Below the pieces are notes generated by a model. It saw only the letters and a program-made list of their open reading frames with translations. It was not told the DNA's origin and ran no database searches. Positions 26,672-34,218 of a stretch of DNA of 55,029 nt are shown here, piece after piece. The first letter of the stretch is position 1. Each line of letters opens with the position of its first letter. The position numbers were made by a program, and so were the translations under genes. The DNA comes from Parapedobacter sp. SGR-10. GTDB lineage: Bacteria > Bacteroidota > Bacteroidia > Sphingobacteriales > Sphingobacteriaceae. Where the stretch lies: positions 1-55,029 of the forward strand of contig NZ_JAAJTJ010000028.1 of assembly GCF_011030405.1 (NCBI RefSeq), read 5' to 3'.

Positions 26672-29350
26672 TTAGAATTTGATTAAACTACTTTGTGGAT
26701 ACAACAGCTCCATCGCCCACAACGAACTAAGAGCTGCATACTTTGCTACGGTCAAAGATTCTCCATGCACAGGTTTCGGAAAAACTTCTGCCAGGTATCG
26801 CATCGAGTTGGTGGAGCTTTCTGATCCAAAACTCCATATATATTTCAAGAGAACAGCCCTTACATCCGGATTGTCTTCAATAAACCGCTGATAATACAGC
26901 AGAGGCAAAGCTTTCAGTGTAGATCTTGCACCAAGTTCATACATATCATTTTCTTTACCTTTATACAATGGTTTTAAAAATGTCTCTGCTAAATTCTCTC
27001 GGATTGTTTTCTTTAGCTCTTCATCCTGTGTATTTAAATATATCCAAAACAAGGCTTCTGCTTGGTAATACCCTACCGCATTAAATTTTTTATTTACATA
27101 AAAAATCGAATTCCTTTCTGCTATACTTTCGAATTTAGCTTTGGTCGTATCAGAGGCTAAATGGGATAAAGCTATCTGTGAAGCGATAATATCGGCCAAC
27201 ACCCAGGACGGGCCCGTTCTTCTTTTTGTAGTCCGAGTTTGCCCCAATCCATAAAATCCGGGCTGGGCGTCTCCTTTTTTATACTCCTTAGGATGGCTTG
27301 TTTTTAACTGTTGGGAGAGTACTGAATCTATGTAAAAACCTTCTGCCCAATTTCCAAACTTTATGACCGAATTTAAATACTGCTCTTTTTTTACAGGATC
27401 TCCTATATATCTCAGAGATTGTGCCATCGATAGACCTATTTGTCCCCCATCTGCAACATTGTACCCTTGGGTATGTTCAGAATACCCCATCGGATAAGCA
27501 CCATCTGCAGTCTGCCGTTGAGCCAACATATCATAAAACCACGTTGCACTCTTCTTGATATCATCCTTACTGATAGCACGCCATATATCTTTATTTTCAT
27601 TTAGTCTCTCGGGGTTTTTATCCAGATAATCCAGGTAGGCAAACATCGCACGCACACCATACGCATCCCCAAAATAATGATTGCTGTACCGACCGTCCGG
27701 ATAGGACTTCTGGGCTTGTACCAAATACCTGAAAGCAATCAGCATTGCACGTTCGACATCGACGACATCACTGATCCGGTCCTCTCCTTTATCGGTCACA
27801 AGATTTACTTGCCAGTCAAAATGATGAAAAGAAAAACCCTGAGGTACCACAGGCAATTCTACATTGTACACTTTGGACGAGTGTGCAGGCAGGATGATTT
27901 CTGTTTCCTTCTGCAGGGTAGTATTGACATTGATCCTAATTTTAGCCTTTACACTTTCCCGTCCCGGATTATAAACATCAACTTTCAGCAAGGGACGGAT
28001 AGGCTTACCTTCTTCCTTGACCGTCGTGTTTATATGCACAGTCGTGATTCTGGGTTTAGAGACAATAAGATTGGAGACAGCAAGCAAACAATCGGCAAAT
28101 CCCTGATCATTGACAACTTCGCTCGGGTTGAAGCCAAATATCGCCACACTGGCGTCCTTATACTTCTTGCCTCCATATTGTACAAATGTTGCCACAACAT
28201 GCCCTGAGCCGGAATCCTCCATTATTTTAATCGTTCTGGCCAAACGATTATCCTTATTATCATAGACTTTCTTGGTATCTGTACCCATTGCTGTACCTGG
28301 ATGTTGCGCAATGACCGATGGTATATACCAAGCTTTATCTATATTTTTGTGCAAGGTCGCAGACGAAAAATAGGTTCCCGAATTTTTAACCTGAATATGC
28401 TGAACAGGAGTTGCTCTAAAAAACGGATCATATATCCATTGTGGAGATGCAATGCCTATTTCTTTGAATGGCAAAGAAAGTGTTTGCAACAAAGATGTAG
28501 GCGTATACACACCTGTACTCTCTGCCAACATGAGGTCGGAAATTGAAAAATCCATGGCCTTCTCTTTCCATACGGTCATGGTGTTGGTACCCATAGCAAT
28601 CGAATCTATCTGTTCAGGATTTAATAAAGGATAAGGTTTATTTTCATCCGACCATCCCTCCGGAATAAAATCCGCAAAAGAAACCTGGTATTCTTTCCAC
28701 TCTTTTTCCAAAGGAGCAAAACTGTACCATTTTTTTCCTTGTACATCCGTCACTTCCAAAGCCATCAAATCCATAAAATGGCTCCCCTTTGCTTTAAAGC
28801 GGACAACATTCCTCTTGTTTGATGCTTTTCCTTTCAATGGCACACGTAGCATGACATCCCGCATACCTCTTTTTTTTGTGATAAATTGCAGACCTTTTCT
28901 CCCATCTAACAATATATTCTTTATCTCAGGCTTGTCCACGGATCCCGGGGCAACTTTTCTTTTTGGCCATATAATATCATAATCGTCACCAAAGGTAACA
29001 ACCGAAATAGCGTTGATCGTTTTGGGTGTATAATCAAATGCGTGTGGTCCAACGGCGACAAGGTTTCCTCCCGCATTTAAAAAGTTATGGATAGGCACCC
29101 GATACGACGAGGGCAAAGCTTCTTGTGTCAATAACAGTATTATTTTTGCATCGTTAATATCGATAATATCGGTTTTTGAAACATCTACATAATGGACTTC
29201 AAAAGCTTTGCTAAGATTATTTTGGAGCATACTAGGGGTAGAAGGCGTAGATCCTACAATCAAAATTTTTTCTTTCAATGCCATACCATACCCTGCTATA
29301 CTTAGACAGGAAAGGAGACACAACAGCTTTATTTTTATCAGCATGCTCAT
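26672..29350 (-). CDS. Uncharacterised 892-residue secreted protein heading the PUL1 operon
   Basis: I do not recognise a named family. After a signal peptide (about 1-23), residues 27-120 look like an alpha/beta ThuA/GATase-like fold (KILIVGSTPSTPSMLQNNL, then FLNAGGNLVAVGPH). Residues about 155-270 resemble a carbohydrate-binding beta-sandwich (VMLRVPLKGKASNKRNVVRF). An Ig-like part follows near 440-540, and the last 350 residues are helical with repeated aromatic turns (YSNHYFGDAYGVRAMFAYL; YPMGYSEHTQGYNVADGG; GFYGLGQTRTTKRRTG) suggesting an alpha/alpha toroid like those of GH88, GH105 or PL8. It is first in the operon, 50 bp below a consensus promoter, and one base before the PL8 gene. 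A glycan-processing role is likely; the reaction is unknown. Confidence 0.6.
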   Translation of the reverse strand: MSMLIKIKLLCLLSCLSIAGYGMALKEKILIVGSTPSTPSMLQNNLSKAFEVHYVDVSKTDIIDINDAKIILLLTQEALPSSYRVPIHNFLNAGGNLVAVGPHAFDYTPKTINAISVVTFGDDYDIIWPKRKVAPGSVDKPEIKNILLDGRKGLQFITKKRGMRDVMLRVPLKGKASNKRNVVRFKAKGSHFMDLMALEVTDVQGKKWYSFAPLEKEWKEYQVSFADFIPEGWSDENKPYPLLNPEQIDSIAMGTNTMTVWKEKAMDFSISDLMLAESTGVYTPTSLLQTLSLPFKEIGIASPQWIYDPFFRATPVQHIQVKNSGTYFSSATLHKNIDKAWYIPSVIAQHPGTAMGTDTKKVYDNKDNRLARTIKIMEDSGSGHVVATFVQYGGKKYKDASVAIFGFNPSEVVNDQGFADCLLAVSNLIVSKPRITTVHINTTVKEEGKPIRPLLKVDVYNPGRESVKAKIRINVNTTLQKETEIILPAHSSKVYNVELPVVPQGFSFHHFDWQVNLVTDKGEDRISDVVDVERAMLIAFRYLVQAQKSYPDGRYSNHYFGDAYGVRAMFAYLDYLDKNPERLNENKDIWRAISKDDIKKSATWFYDMLAQRQTADGAYPMGYSEHTQGYNVADGGQIGLSMAQSLRYIGDPVKKEQYLNSVIKFGNWAEGFYIDSVLSQQLKTSHPKEYKKGDAQPGFYGLGQTRTTKRRTGPSWVLADIIASQIALSHLASDTTKAKFESIAERNSIFYVNKKFNAVGYYQAEALFWIYLNTQDEELKKTIRENLAETFLKPLYKGKENDMYELGARSTLKALPLLYYQRFIEDNPDVRAVLLKYIWSFGSESSTNSMRYLAEVFPKPVHGESLTVAKYAALSSLWAMELLYPQSSLIKF

Positions 29351-29399
29351 AAAATTTTAGGTTCGAAATATGTAAACAACAACGTAGCGGTTACGTACA

Positions 29400-29430
29400 C
29401 AAATCTACATAACTGCATTTAATAATCAAA
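29400..29430 (-). promoter_or_regulatory. Main promoter of PUL1
   Basis: Read on the minus strand, TTTG (29427-29430), a 19-bp spacer and TAGATTTG (29400-29407) match the Bacteroidota consensus exactly. The predicted start is about 45 nt upstream of the first ATG at 29350. A plus-strand TAAATTTG (29445-29452) nearby could serve the divergent gene at 29592. Confidence 0.75.
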
Positions 29431-29591
29431 CTAATATCTCGAATTAAATTTGTTTATCTCTACATTATATGAATAGCACTTAATTCTATGTTTTCCCAAT
29501 TGTTTCCAAAATTGGTCACGTCCTTAGTATATACAAAGCAAGCGTAAACGCATATGGGCTTAGTGGATGATTTTTCTTGTAACACAATCTA

Positions 29592-30659
29592 ATGGAACTA
29601 TATACTGACATAGCAATACCTATTTCATGGCCGGACATGACAGCTTTGGGAGATGAAAAATGGATGACTGTCCTCAAAAAAATCAAGGTGGTCAAAAACC
29701 TTAACTTTAAAATAGGACACGCTGCTATCCTGCTTGTCGAACGTTCCTCCGGCACGGTTTCCTATTTTGATTTCGGCAGATACCTGTCTCCACGAGGTTA
29801 TGGAAGAGCCCGATCCGCAGATTTTGATCAACGGCTGACTATTCGGACCAAAGCTATATGCGACAGTAAGGGTATTGCAAATCTGAAAGAAATCCTAGAA
29901 GAGCTCAGCGCCAAAGAACAGGCCACACATGGCGGAGGGAGACTACTTTTTTCTATAGCCCGTGAAATTTGTTACAAGAAAGGCATGGCGTATGCGAATG
30001 AAATCGTCAAAAAAGGTCCCATACTATACGGGGCTTTGGCCAGAAATAACAACAGCTGTTCGCGCTATGTAGCACAGATACTAGCCAAATCCATGCGCCA
30101 TAAAGATAATCGAATACGAAATATATTGTATCCCGAATGTCTTAAAGCTAGTCCTACCAGCAATGTCGTCAATGCATCGTCCAATAAAAAAATATACTGT
30201 TACGATAAAAACAAACTTCAGGAATGGAAACTGAACCGATGGGAGTCGTTGAAATTCCAAATTAGTTTATTGAAGGAAAATTTCTGTACAAAAGATGCTA
30301 CAAAGTTGAAAGATGATAGTTTACCTGGACTCATGCAAGAGCCTCTCCCTCCTGCTTCGGTCCCCACATCTGCACAGTGGATGGGTGGCATAGGCGAAGG
30401 TGCTTGGTTTAATATTCGTCATAGCCATGATCAAGTTCATGAGATATTTAAATTTGACATAACAGGAAAAATCGAATATATCGTACAAACAAAATGTGTA
30501 CAACATTTCGACATCAAAAGTCCTTATTTATTCACGTATGATTTTGGCCATCATTTTTACAATATCTTGCAAAATGACCATATTTATTTGTTCAAATCGC
30601 TCGCTCTATGGACTATCGAAGACACACTAACAGAAAAAATATATCGCAAAATAATATAG
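29592..30659 (+). CDS. DUF6695-like protein with a circularly permuted papain fold
   Basis: The 355-residue product has no signal peptide. FKIGHAAILLVERSSG (about residues 36-51) contains a His of the LRAT/YiiX type, and NNNSCSRYVAQILA (about 154-167) contains the matching Cys. This His-before-Cys order defines the permuted NlpC/P60 (papain-like) group. VSYFDFGRYLSPRGYGRARS after the His is the segment by which I place it near DUF6695. The role is unknown; amidase, protease or acyltransferase activity are all possible. It is divergent from PUL1 and probably monocistronic, so no functional link is implied. The last 120 residues (WMGGIGEGAWFNI, FDIKSPYLFTYDFGHHFYNI) form a separate region I cannot name. 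Confidence 0.6.
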   Translation: MELYTDIAIPISWPDMTALGDEKWMTVLKKIKVVKNLNFKIGHAAILLVERSSGTVSYFDFGRYLSPRGYGRARSADFDQRLTIRTKAICDSKGIANLKEILEELSAKEQATHGGGRLLFSIAREICYKKGMAYANEIVKKGPILYGALARNNNSCSRYVAQILAKSMRHKDNRIRNILYPECLKASPTSNVVNASSNKKIYCYDKNKLQEWKLNRWESLKFQISLLKENFCTKDATKLKDDSLPGLMQEPLPPASVPTSAQWMGGIGEGAWFNIRHSHDQVHEIFKFDITGKIEYIVQTKCVQHFDIKSPYLFTYDFGHHFYNILQNDHIYLFKSLALWTIEDTLTEKIYRKII

Positions 30660-30735
30660 AGCACAATAGTATCAGCTATGTGCTAATGGCATCGAGCAGA
30701 CTTCTGGTAAATGCATAAATTTTGAAATATAAAAT

Positions 30736-31023
30736 TTACTCTCCTTGATCGCTTTCGGAAGGTTGTTCGTTAGCTTCCGTAGAAGGAGTTTTCCTTTCGA
30801 CTGTGATCTTACATTCCGTAAGCAATGCAGCAACCGCACCTACAGCAGCGATAACCGGGGCAAAAATAGCTCCAATAACTCCGATAGTCACAGGGAAACT
30901 GATGATTTCATTTCCGTTTTTATCCGCTATACTGATTTTGGTTACATTGCCTTCAGCAATTAACTCTTTGATCTTTCTAAGGAGGTTTTCACCTGTAACC
31001 GTGAATGTTTCTTTAAATGACAT
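30736..31023 (-). CDS. DUF4342 domain protein
   Basis: The 95-residue product matches the DUF4342 pattern: an N-terminal helix pair (FTVTGENLLRKIKELIAEGNV), a short strand segment (KISIADKNGNEIISFPV), then a hydrophobic stretch (IGVIGAIFAPVIAAVGAVAALL, about 47-68) that could be a membrane anchor, and a charged tail. The function of the family is unknown; the N-terminus resembles a UBA-like helix bundle. It stands alone between the permuted papain protein and a repeat-rich gap. Confidence 0.75.
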   Translation of the reverse strand: MSFKETFTVTGENLLRKIKELIAEGNVTKISIADKNGNEIISFPVTIGVIGAIFAPVIAAVGAVAALLTECKITVERKTPSTEANEQPSESDQGE

Positions 31024-31186
31024 GGCCTTTTATTTTTATTTGTTTCTACTTATTTGACAGCTAAAATAAGATAAACCTTATTCGACTATATATTTTTTAG
31101 GCGGATGCCTTGTAATCCTCGGCAAAAGCCATGCCTACTTCGGTGATTCCTCATCGGAAAAACCAAAGAGGTTCCCATCGCTGGCG

Positions 31187-31385
31187 CGAGAGTCCTCTCT
31201 CGTGCCTGATAACATAACAGGCACACGACAGGAGTCGTGCGCCCAATGTCATTAAGTTAAGGATATAACCTGTTTTATATTGTCATTCTGAGGCTTGCCG
31301 AAGAATCTGTTAGCCGGCTAATTTACAGATCCCTCCTATCGTCGGGATGACAAAAAACGCTTAACTTAATACCATTGGTCGTGCG
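31187..31385. repeat. Cluster of hairpins with a nested palindromic element, copy B
   Basis: The gap 31024-31414 has no gene but is packed with symmetry. Small hairpins are CGAGAG-TCCT-CTCTCG (31187-31202), GTGCCTG/CAGGCAC (31202-31224) and CACGAC-AGGA-GTCGTG (31223-31238). An outer imperfect inverted repeat pairs 31236-31261 with 31360-31385 (core TTAAGTTAAG/CTTAACTTAA) and encloses the dispersed repeat copy B (31280-31353, TTGTCATTCTGAGG ... CGGGATGACAA). The nesting looks like one mobile palindrome about 150 bp long beside three smaller stem-loops. Confidence 0.6.
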
Positions 31386-31414
31386 CCAGCCACGGGAAAT
31401 CTTATAGGTTTTTG

Positions 31415-31828
31415 TCAACGTTTTGATTTCATAGCAGACACCTTTTTTATACCATTGTCTTTTATCAATTTTTCATACTCCTCCGATCCACTATCGATCA
31501 GTCTTACTCTACCTTCTTTGTCATGATAAATACCCCAACCGTACGTCTTGGCCAAAGGCGACGTCCGCAAACAAGGCTGACCTTTAGCATAGAACTGCAA
31601 ACGTTCCTGCCCATAATCCTGTTCCAAAATATCGTTACGAATCGCGTAGACCTCAAACAGAATATCATCCGAAGTATACGTCAACGGATTTTGCTGAATA
31701 AGATCATACTGATAGTTGGCTACAGTTAATTTTTCCGGCCTGACAGGAGGAACCGTCCCCTGATCCATTTTACAGTCTTCGGCCACGGTAATCAAGGTGT
31801 TGTAATAGTTTGTGGTATGCTGTTTCAT
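31415..31828 (-). CDS. DUF6157 family protein
   Basis: The 137-residue cytosolic protein fits the DUF6157 family: the N-terminal NYYNTLITVAEDCKMDQGTVPP, YQYDLIQQNPLTYTSDDILFEVYAIRN in the middle, and LRTSPLAKTYGWGIYHDKEGR towards the end. Length is as expected. No function is known for the family. It is the last of three genes transcribed leftwards with 12 bp or less between them. Confidence 0.75.
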   Translation of the reverse strand: MKQHTTNYYNTLITVAEDCKMDQGTVPPVRPEKLTVANYQYDLIQQNPLTYTSDDILFEVYAIRNDILEQDYGQERLQFYAKGQPCLRTSPLAKTYGWGIYHDKEGRVRLIDSGSEEYEKLIKDNGIKKVSAMKSKR

Positions 31829-31840
31829 CTCAAAAGAATA

Positions 31841-32272
31841 TTATGAAATCTGTATTCTTGTATACTTACTACTCAGAAAATCTATGGTGTCTTTCATGAG
31901 TGCTATCAATGTTTTCTGGTCAATATCTTTCAGTCTTTTCACGTATATACACCCCTTGCTGACTTTTGATTTTCCAAGCTTTTCCAGCAGATGCTGCTGG
32001 GTTTCACTGCCTGTGTGTACATAGAGTGATATAGCCGCTTTTCTCGGCGAAAAACCGATCAAAGGCGCGTCTCCTTCGTGACCGCTGTCATACCTGTAAT
32101 GGTATTGTCCAAAGCCAACGATAGAAGGTCCAAACATTTTTGCTTTTTCACCGGCCACCTGCTCCATCAATCGAATGAGATCATAGCTATCCTGTCGTTT
32201 TTGGTCGTCTTCAACCTGTTCGATGAAGGTGACGACATTTTCATCTGTATACGCAGTCTTATTTTTTACCAT
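31841..32272 (-). CDS. DUF1801 domain protein
   Basis: The 143-residue product has the DUF1801 (YdhG-like) fold: DLIRLMEQVAGEKAKMFGPSIVGFGQY at about 28-54, GFSPRKAAISLYV at about 73-85 and a final helix with LIALMKDTIDFL. The family is widespread and of unknown function, thought to bind small ligands or iron-sulfur assembly partners in some members. Its start overlaps the stop of the next gene upstream by one base, indicating translational coupling. Confidence 0.8.
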   Translation of the reverse strand: MVKNKTAYTDENVVTFIEQVEDDQKRQDSYDLIRLMEQVAGEKAKMFGPSIVGFGQYHYRYDSGHEGDAPLIGFSPRKAAISLYVHTGSETQQHLLEKLGKSKVSKGCIYVKRLKDIDQKTLIALMKDTIDFLSSKYTRIQIS

Positions 32273-33204
32273 TATTTTTTGTATTTATCGTATAATCCCT
32301 TTCCTCCAAGAATCAACGGAATGGCCTTATCCAGTCTGCTCTGTTTTGTTTTTTCTTGTTTGGGTTCTTCGATATAGGTTATATACTCCCTTTGCCTCCC
32401 AGAGGTCAACTTTTCAAAAGCTTCCTTAAAAGCCTTGTCCTTATTCAGCGCCTCTTTTAATAAGCCTGTCGGGTTTTGCAGAGTGGCTCTTTCCGCTTTT
32501 ATCTCTTTCCCATCCTTAACCACTTGTATGCTTTCCTTGATATATGCGAGTATCTTCTTTTCATCCATTTCCTTCACATCAGAAAAACGCCATTGACGCA
32601 TTCCTTTAGTTTTTCCTTCAGAAGCAGTCACAAGGACTTTATCCCTATCTTCCAAAAAGACACCATTGTAAAACCAGATGGAGAAAAAATGCTTAAACCC
32701 TCCCCAACTGACCACATTTTTTTCCCGATAAGTGTATACGGAGGTTCCCCATTTGAAGGCTTTCGACAATTCAGTCTTAGCCACGATCTGCTCCATAAGC
32801 TCATAACAATCGGTCCAATTCGAACGATAGGCGTCCCATTTTGGGTTATTTTGATCCTTCATGCGCTCCGCATTGAAATGCACAATATCCCGGATAAGCT
32901 CTTCGGGCAACGGCTTGTCCAAGGGCAATTGAATGGCTCCTTTCGATGTTTTGAAAGAAGTTAACCGATCAGAAAAAGCTTCAATAGCAGCTGAGCCTGG
33001 GTATAAACCCAGATGGTTTTTATTCATGGCAAAATGAATCAGATTACCATTGTACCGATACGTTGGCATCTGATAACTAATAGTTTCCGTGGCCTCCTTG
33101 GGTACACACTTATCAAGGATACTTTTCAGTTGCTTGAGCGAACCCTGCGCAACATTATCAAAGCCGGATATATATTCCTCTATCGTCGAATATTTATTGC
33201 TCAT
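32272..33204 (-). CDS. DUF1801 / YdeI-like fusion protein
   Basis: The 310-residue protein joins two related modules. Residues 1-115 are a DUF1801 domain (SILDKCVPKEATETISYQMPTYRYNGNLIHFAMNKNHLGLYPG). Residues about 120-310 form a second DUF1801-like core (MEQIVAKTELSKAFKWGTSVYTY; FKHFFSIWFYNGVFL) followed by the YdeI/OmpD-associated tail with KALNKDKAFKEAFEKLTSGRQREYITYIEEPKQEKTKQSRLDK split across residues 250-295. The function is unknown. It is the first gene of a three-gene operon in which two products share the same fold. Confidence 0.8.
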   Translation of the reverse strand: MSNKYSTIEEYISGFDNVAQGSLKQLKSILDKCVPKEATETISYQMPTYRYNGNLIHFAMNKNHLGLYPGSAAIEAFSDRLTSFKTSKGAIQLPLDKPLPEELIRDIVHFNAERMKDQNNPKWDAYRSNWTDCYELMEQIVAKTELSKAFKWGTSVYTYREKNVVSWGGFKHFFSIWFYNGVFLEDRDKVLVTASEGKTKGMRQWRFSDVKEMDEKKILAYIKESIQVVKDGKEIKAERATLQNPTGLLKEALNKDKAFKEAFEKLTSGRQREYITYIEEPKQEKTKQSRLDKAIPLILGGKGLYDKYKK

Positions 33205-33317
33205 TTTTATTATCTTAAGCTTCTAATTATTCAATTTTTTCTTACTATCTTTCGTGTTCAGCGTACCTTGTCCCGATTTATCGCATTGGCGTCAAGTTCA
33301 GGAGGTAACTGTTCTTT

Positions 33318-33465
33318 TTGTCATGCTGAGCTTGTCGACTGCGTAGCAGGCATCAAGGTCGTGTTGGTGGCAGCGGGGCTGATGCAACATTGCATCTATT
33401 TAACCGTAAATTTTTAGATCCCTCCTATTCCCGAATGCTGTCGGGACAAGCTGTCGGGATGACAA
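33318..33465. repeat. Palindromic dispersed repeat, copy C
   Basis: A 148-bp element in the 310-bp gap between the Crp-like and DUF1801 genes. It starts TTGTCATGCTGAGCTTGTCGA and ends with CTGTCGGGATGACAA, again inverted at its tips, and shares GATCCCTCCTAT and CGGGATGACAA with copy B. A second ACTTAATGACA motif flanks it on the right. The centre differs in length from copies A and B. Confidence 0.55.
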
Positions 33466-33513
33466 AAAAAACGTTAACTTAATGACACTGACTCTACGGA
33501 CAGTAAGCGCATT

Positions 33514-34086
33514 TCACCCCTGCGCAATCTCCTTCCGTATACGGCTTAGCGAACTATCGGTCACCCCCAGGTAAGACGCGATATGTTTCAACGGTGCCTG
33601 CTGAATGATCTGTGGTTTGTCTTCGATAAGCCGTAAATAGCGTTTTGTAGCCGGTTCTGTGATCATTTCAGCTGCCCGCATCTTACTTCTATACAATTCA
33701 AATGCCATCCATGCCCTACCCCATTCCCGAAAAGCAGGAATTTGATGAAATAGTTCCTGAAAGGTATCAAAGTCTATTTTCCACAGTACACAGTCCGTTA
33801 GGCATTGCATATATTCTTGCGTAGGAACACGCTGGAAGATAGAAGCCACTTCGATGACCACCTCCACATTTCCGATAAACCCTGTCGTAATATCATTGCC
33901 TTCAAAATCATAGAGATAAGTGCGAACAAGGCCGCTATCCATAATATAATATTCATTGGCAATCTGGCCTTTTTGTAACAAAAAACTTCCTTTCGGCAGC
34001 TCGATCCGTGTATGTGCCGCACATATCGATTCCAAATCGGCACTTTGAAACGAGGGGTGTTGATAGGCAAATCTTAAAATATCCAT
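33514..34086 (-). CDS. Crp/Fnr family transcriptional regulator
   Basis: From the ATG at 34086 the product is about 190 residues, with a cyclic-nucleotide-binding-like domain (LPKGSFLLQKGQIANEYYIMDSG, then VRTYLYDFEGNDITTGFIG) and a short C-terminal helix-turn-helix (LKHIASYLGVTDSSLSRIRKEI). The frame is open further upstream to an ATG at 34128, but a consensus-like promoter covers that region (34107-34137), so the internal start is preferred. Proteins of this size in Bacteroidota often lack clear ligand residues; the signal sensed is unknown. It may be monocistronic. Confidence 0.88.
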   Translation of the reverse strand: MDILRFAYQHPSFQSADLESICAAHTRIELPKGSFLLQKGQIANEYYIMDSGLVRTYLYDFEGNDITTGFIGNVEVVIEVASIFQRVPTQEYMQCLTDCVLWKIDFDTFQELFHQIPAFREWGRAWMAFELYRSKMRAAEMITEPATKRYLRLIEDKPQIIQQAPLKHIASYLGVTDSSLSRIRKEIAQG

Positions 34087-34106
34087 ATTGGACTGAAATT
34101 TATAAC

Positions 34107-34137
34107 CAAAGTAAGAAAATGTCGGCACTGCTGCAAA
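34107..34137 (-). promoter_or_regulatory. Promoter of the Crp/Fnr-like gene
   Basis: On the minus strand TTTG (34134-34137), 19 bp and TTACTTTG (34107-34114) fit the -33/-7 pattern with one mismatch (TT for TA). It lies about 20 bp before the ATG at 34086 and argues against the longer open frame. Confidence 0.5.
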
Positions 34138-34218
34138 TATGATGGTTAATCGTTTAAGGTTTGATCGCTTAACTGCTTAATTGTGTACCATTGTCCCCTG
34201 GTCCCTGTCACTAATCCA

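Noticed and set aside
27677..28207. 176-codon open frame antisense to the 892-residue gene
   Set aside because: It lies wholly inside a better supported gene, has no family features and no promoter or leader of its own.
34087..34128. Upstream ATG for the Crp/Fnr protein
   Set aside because: The region carries a promoter-like -33/-7 pair, and homologues begin near MDILRF.
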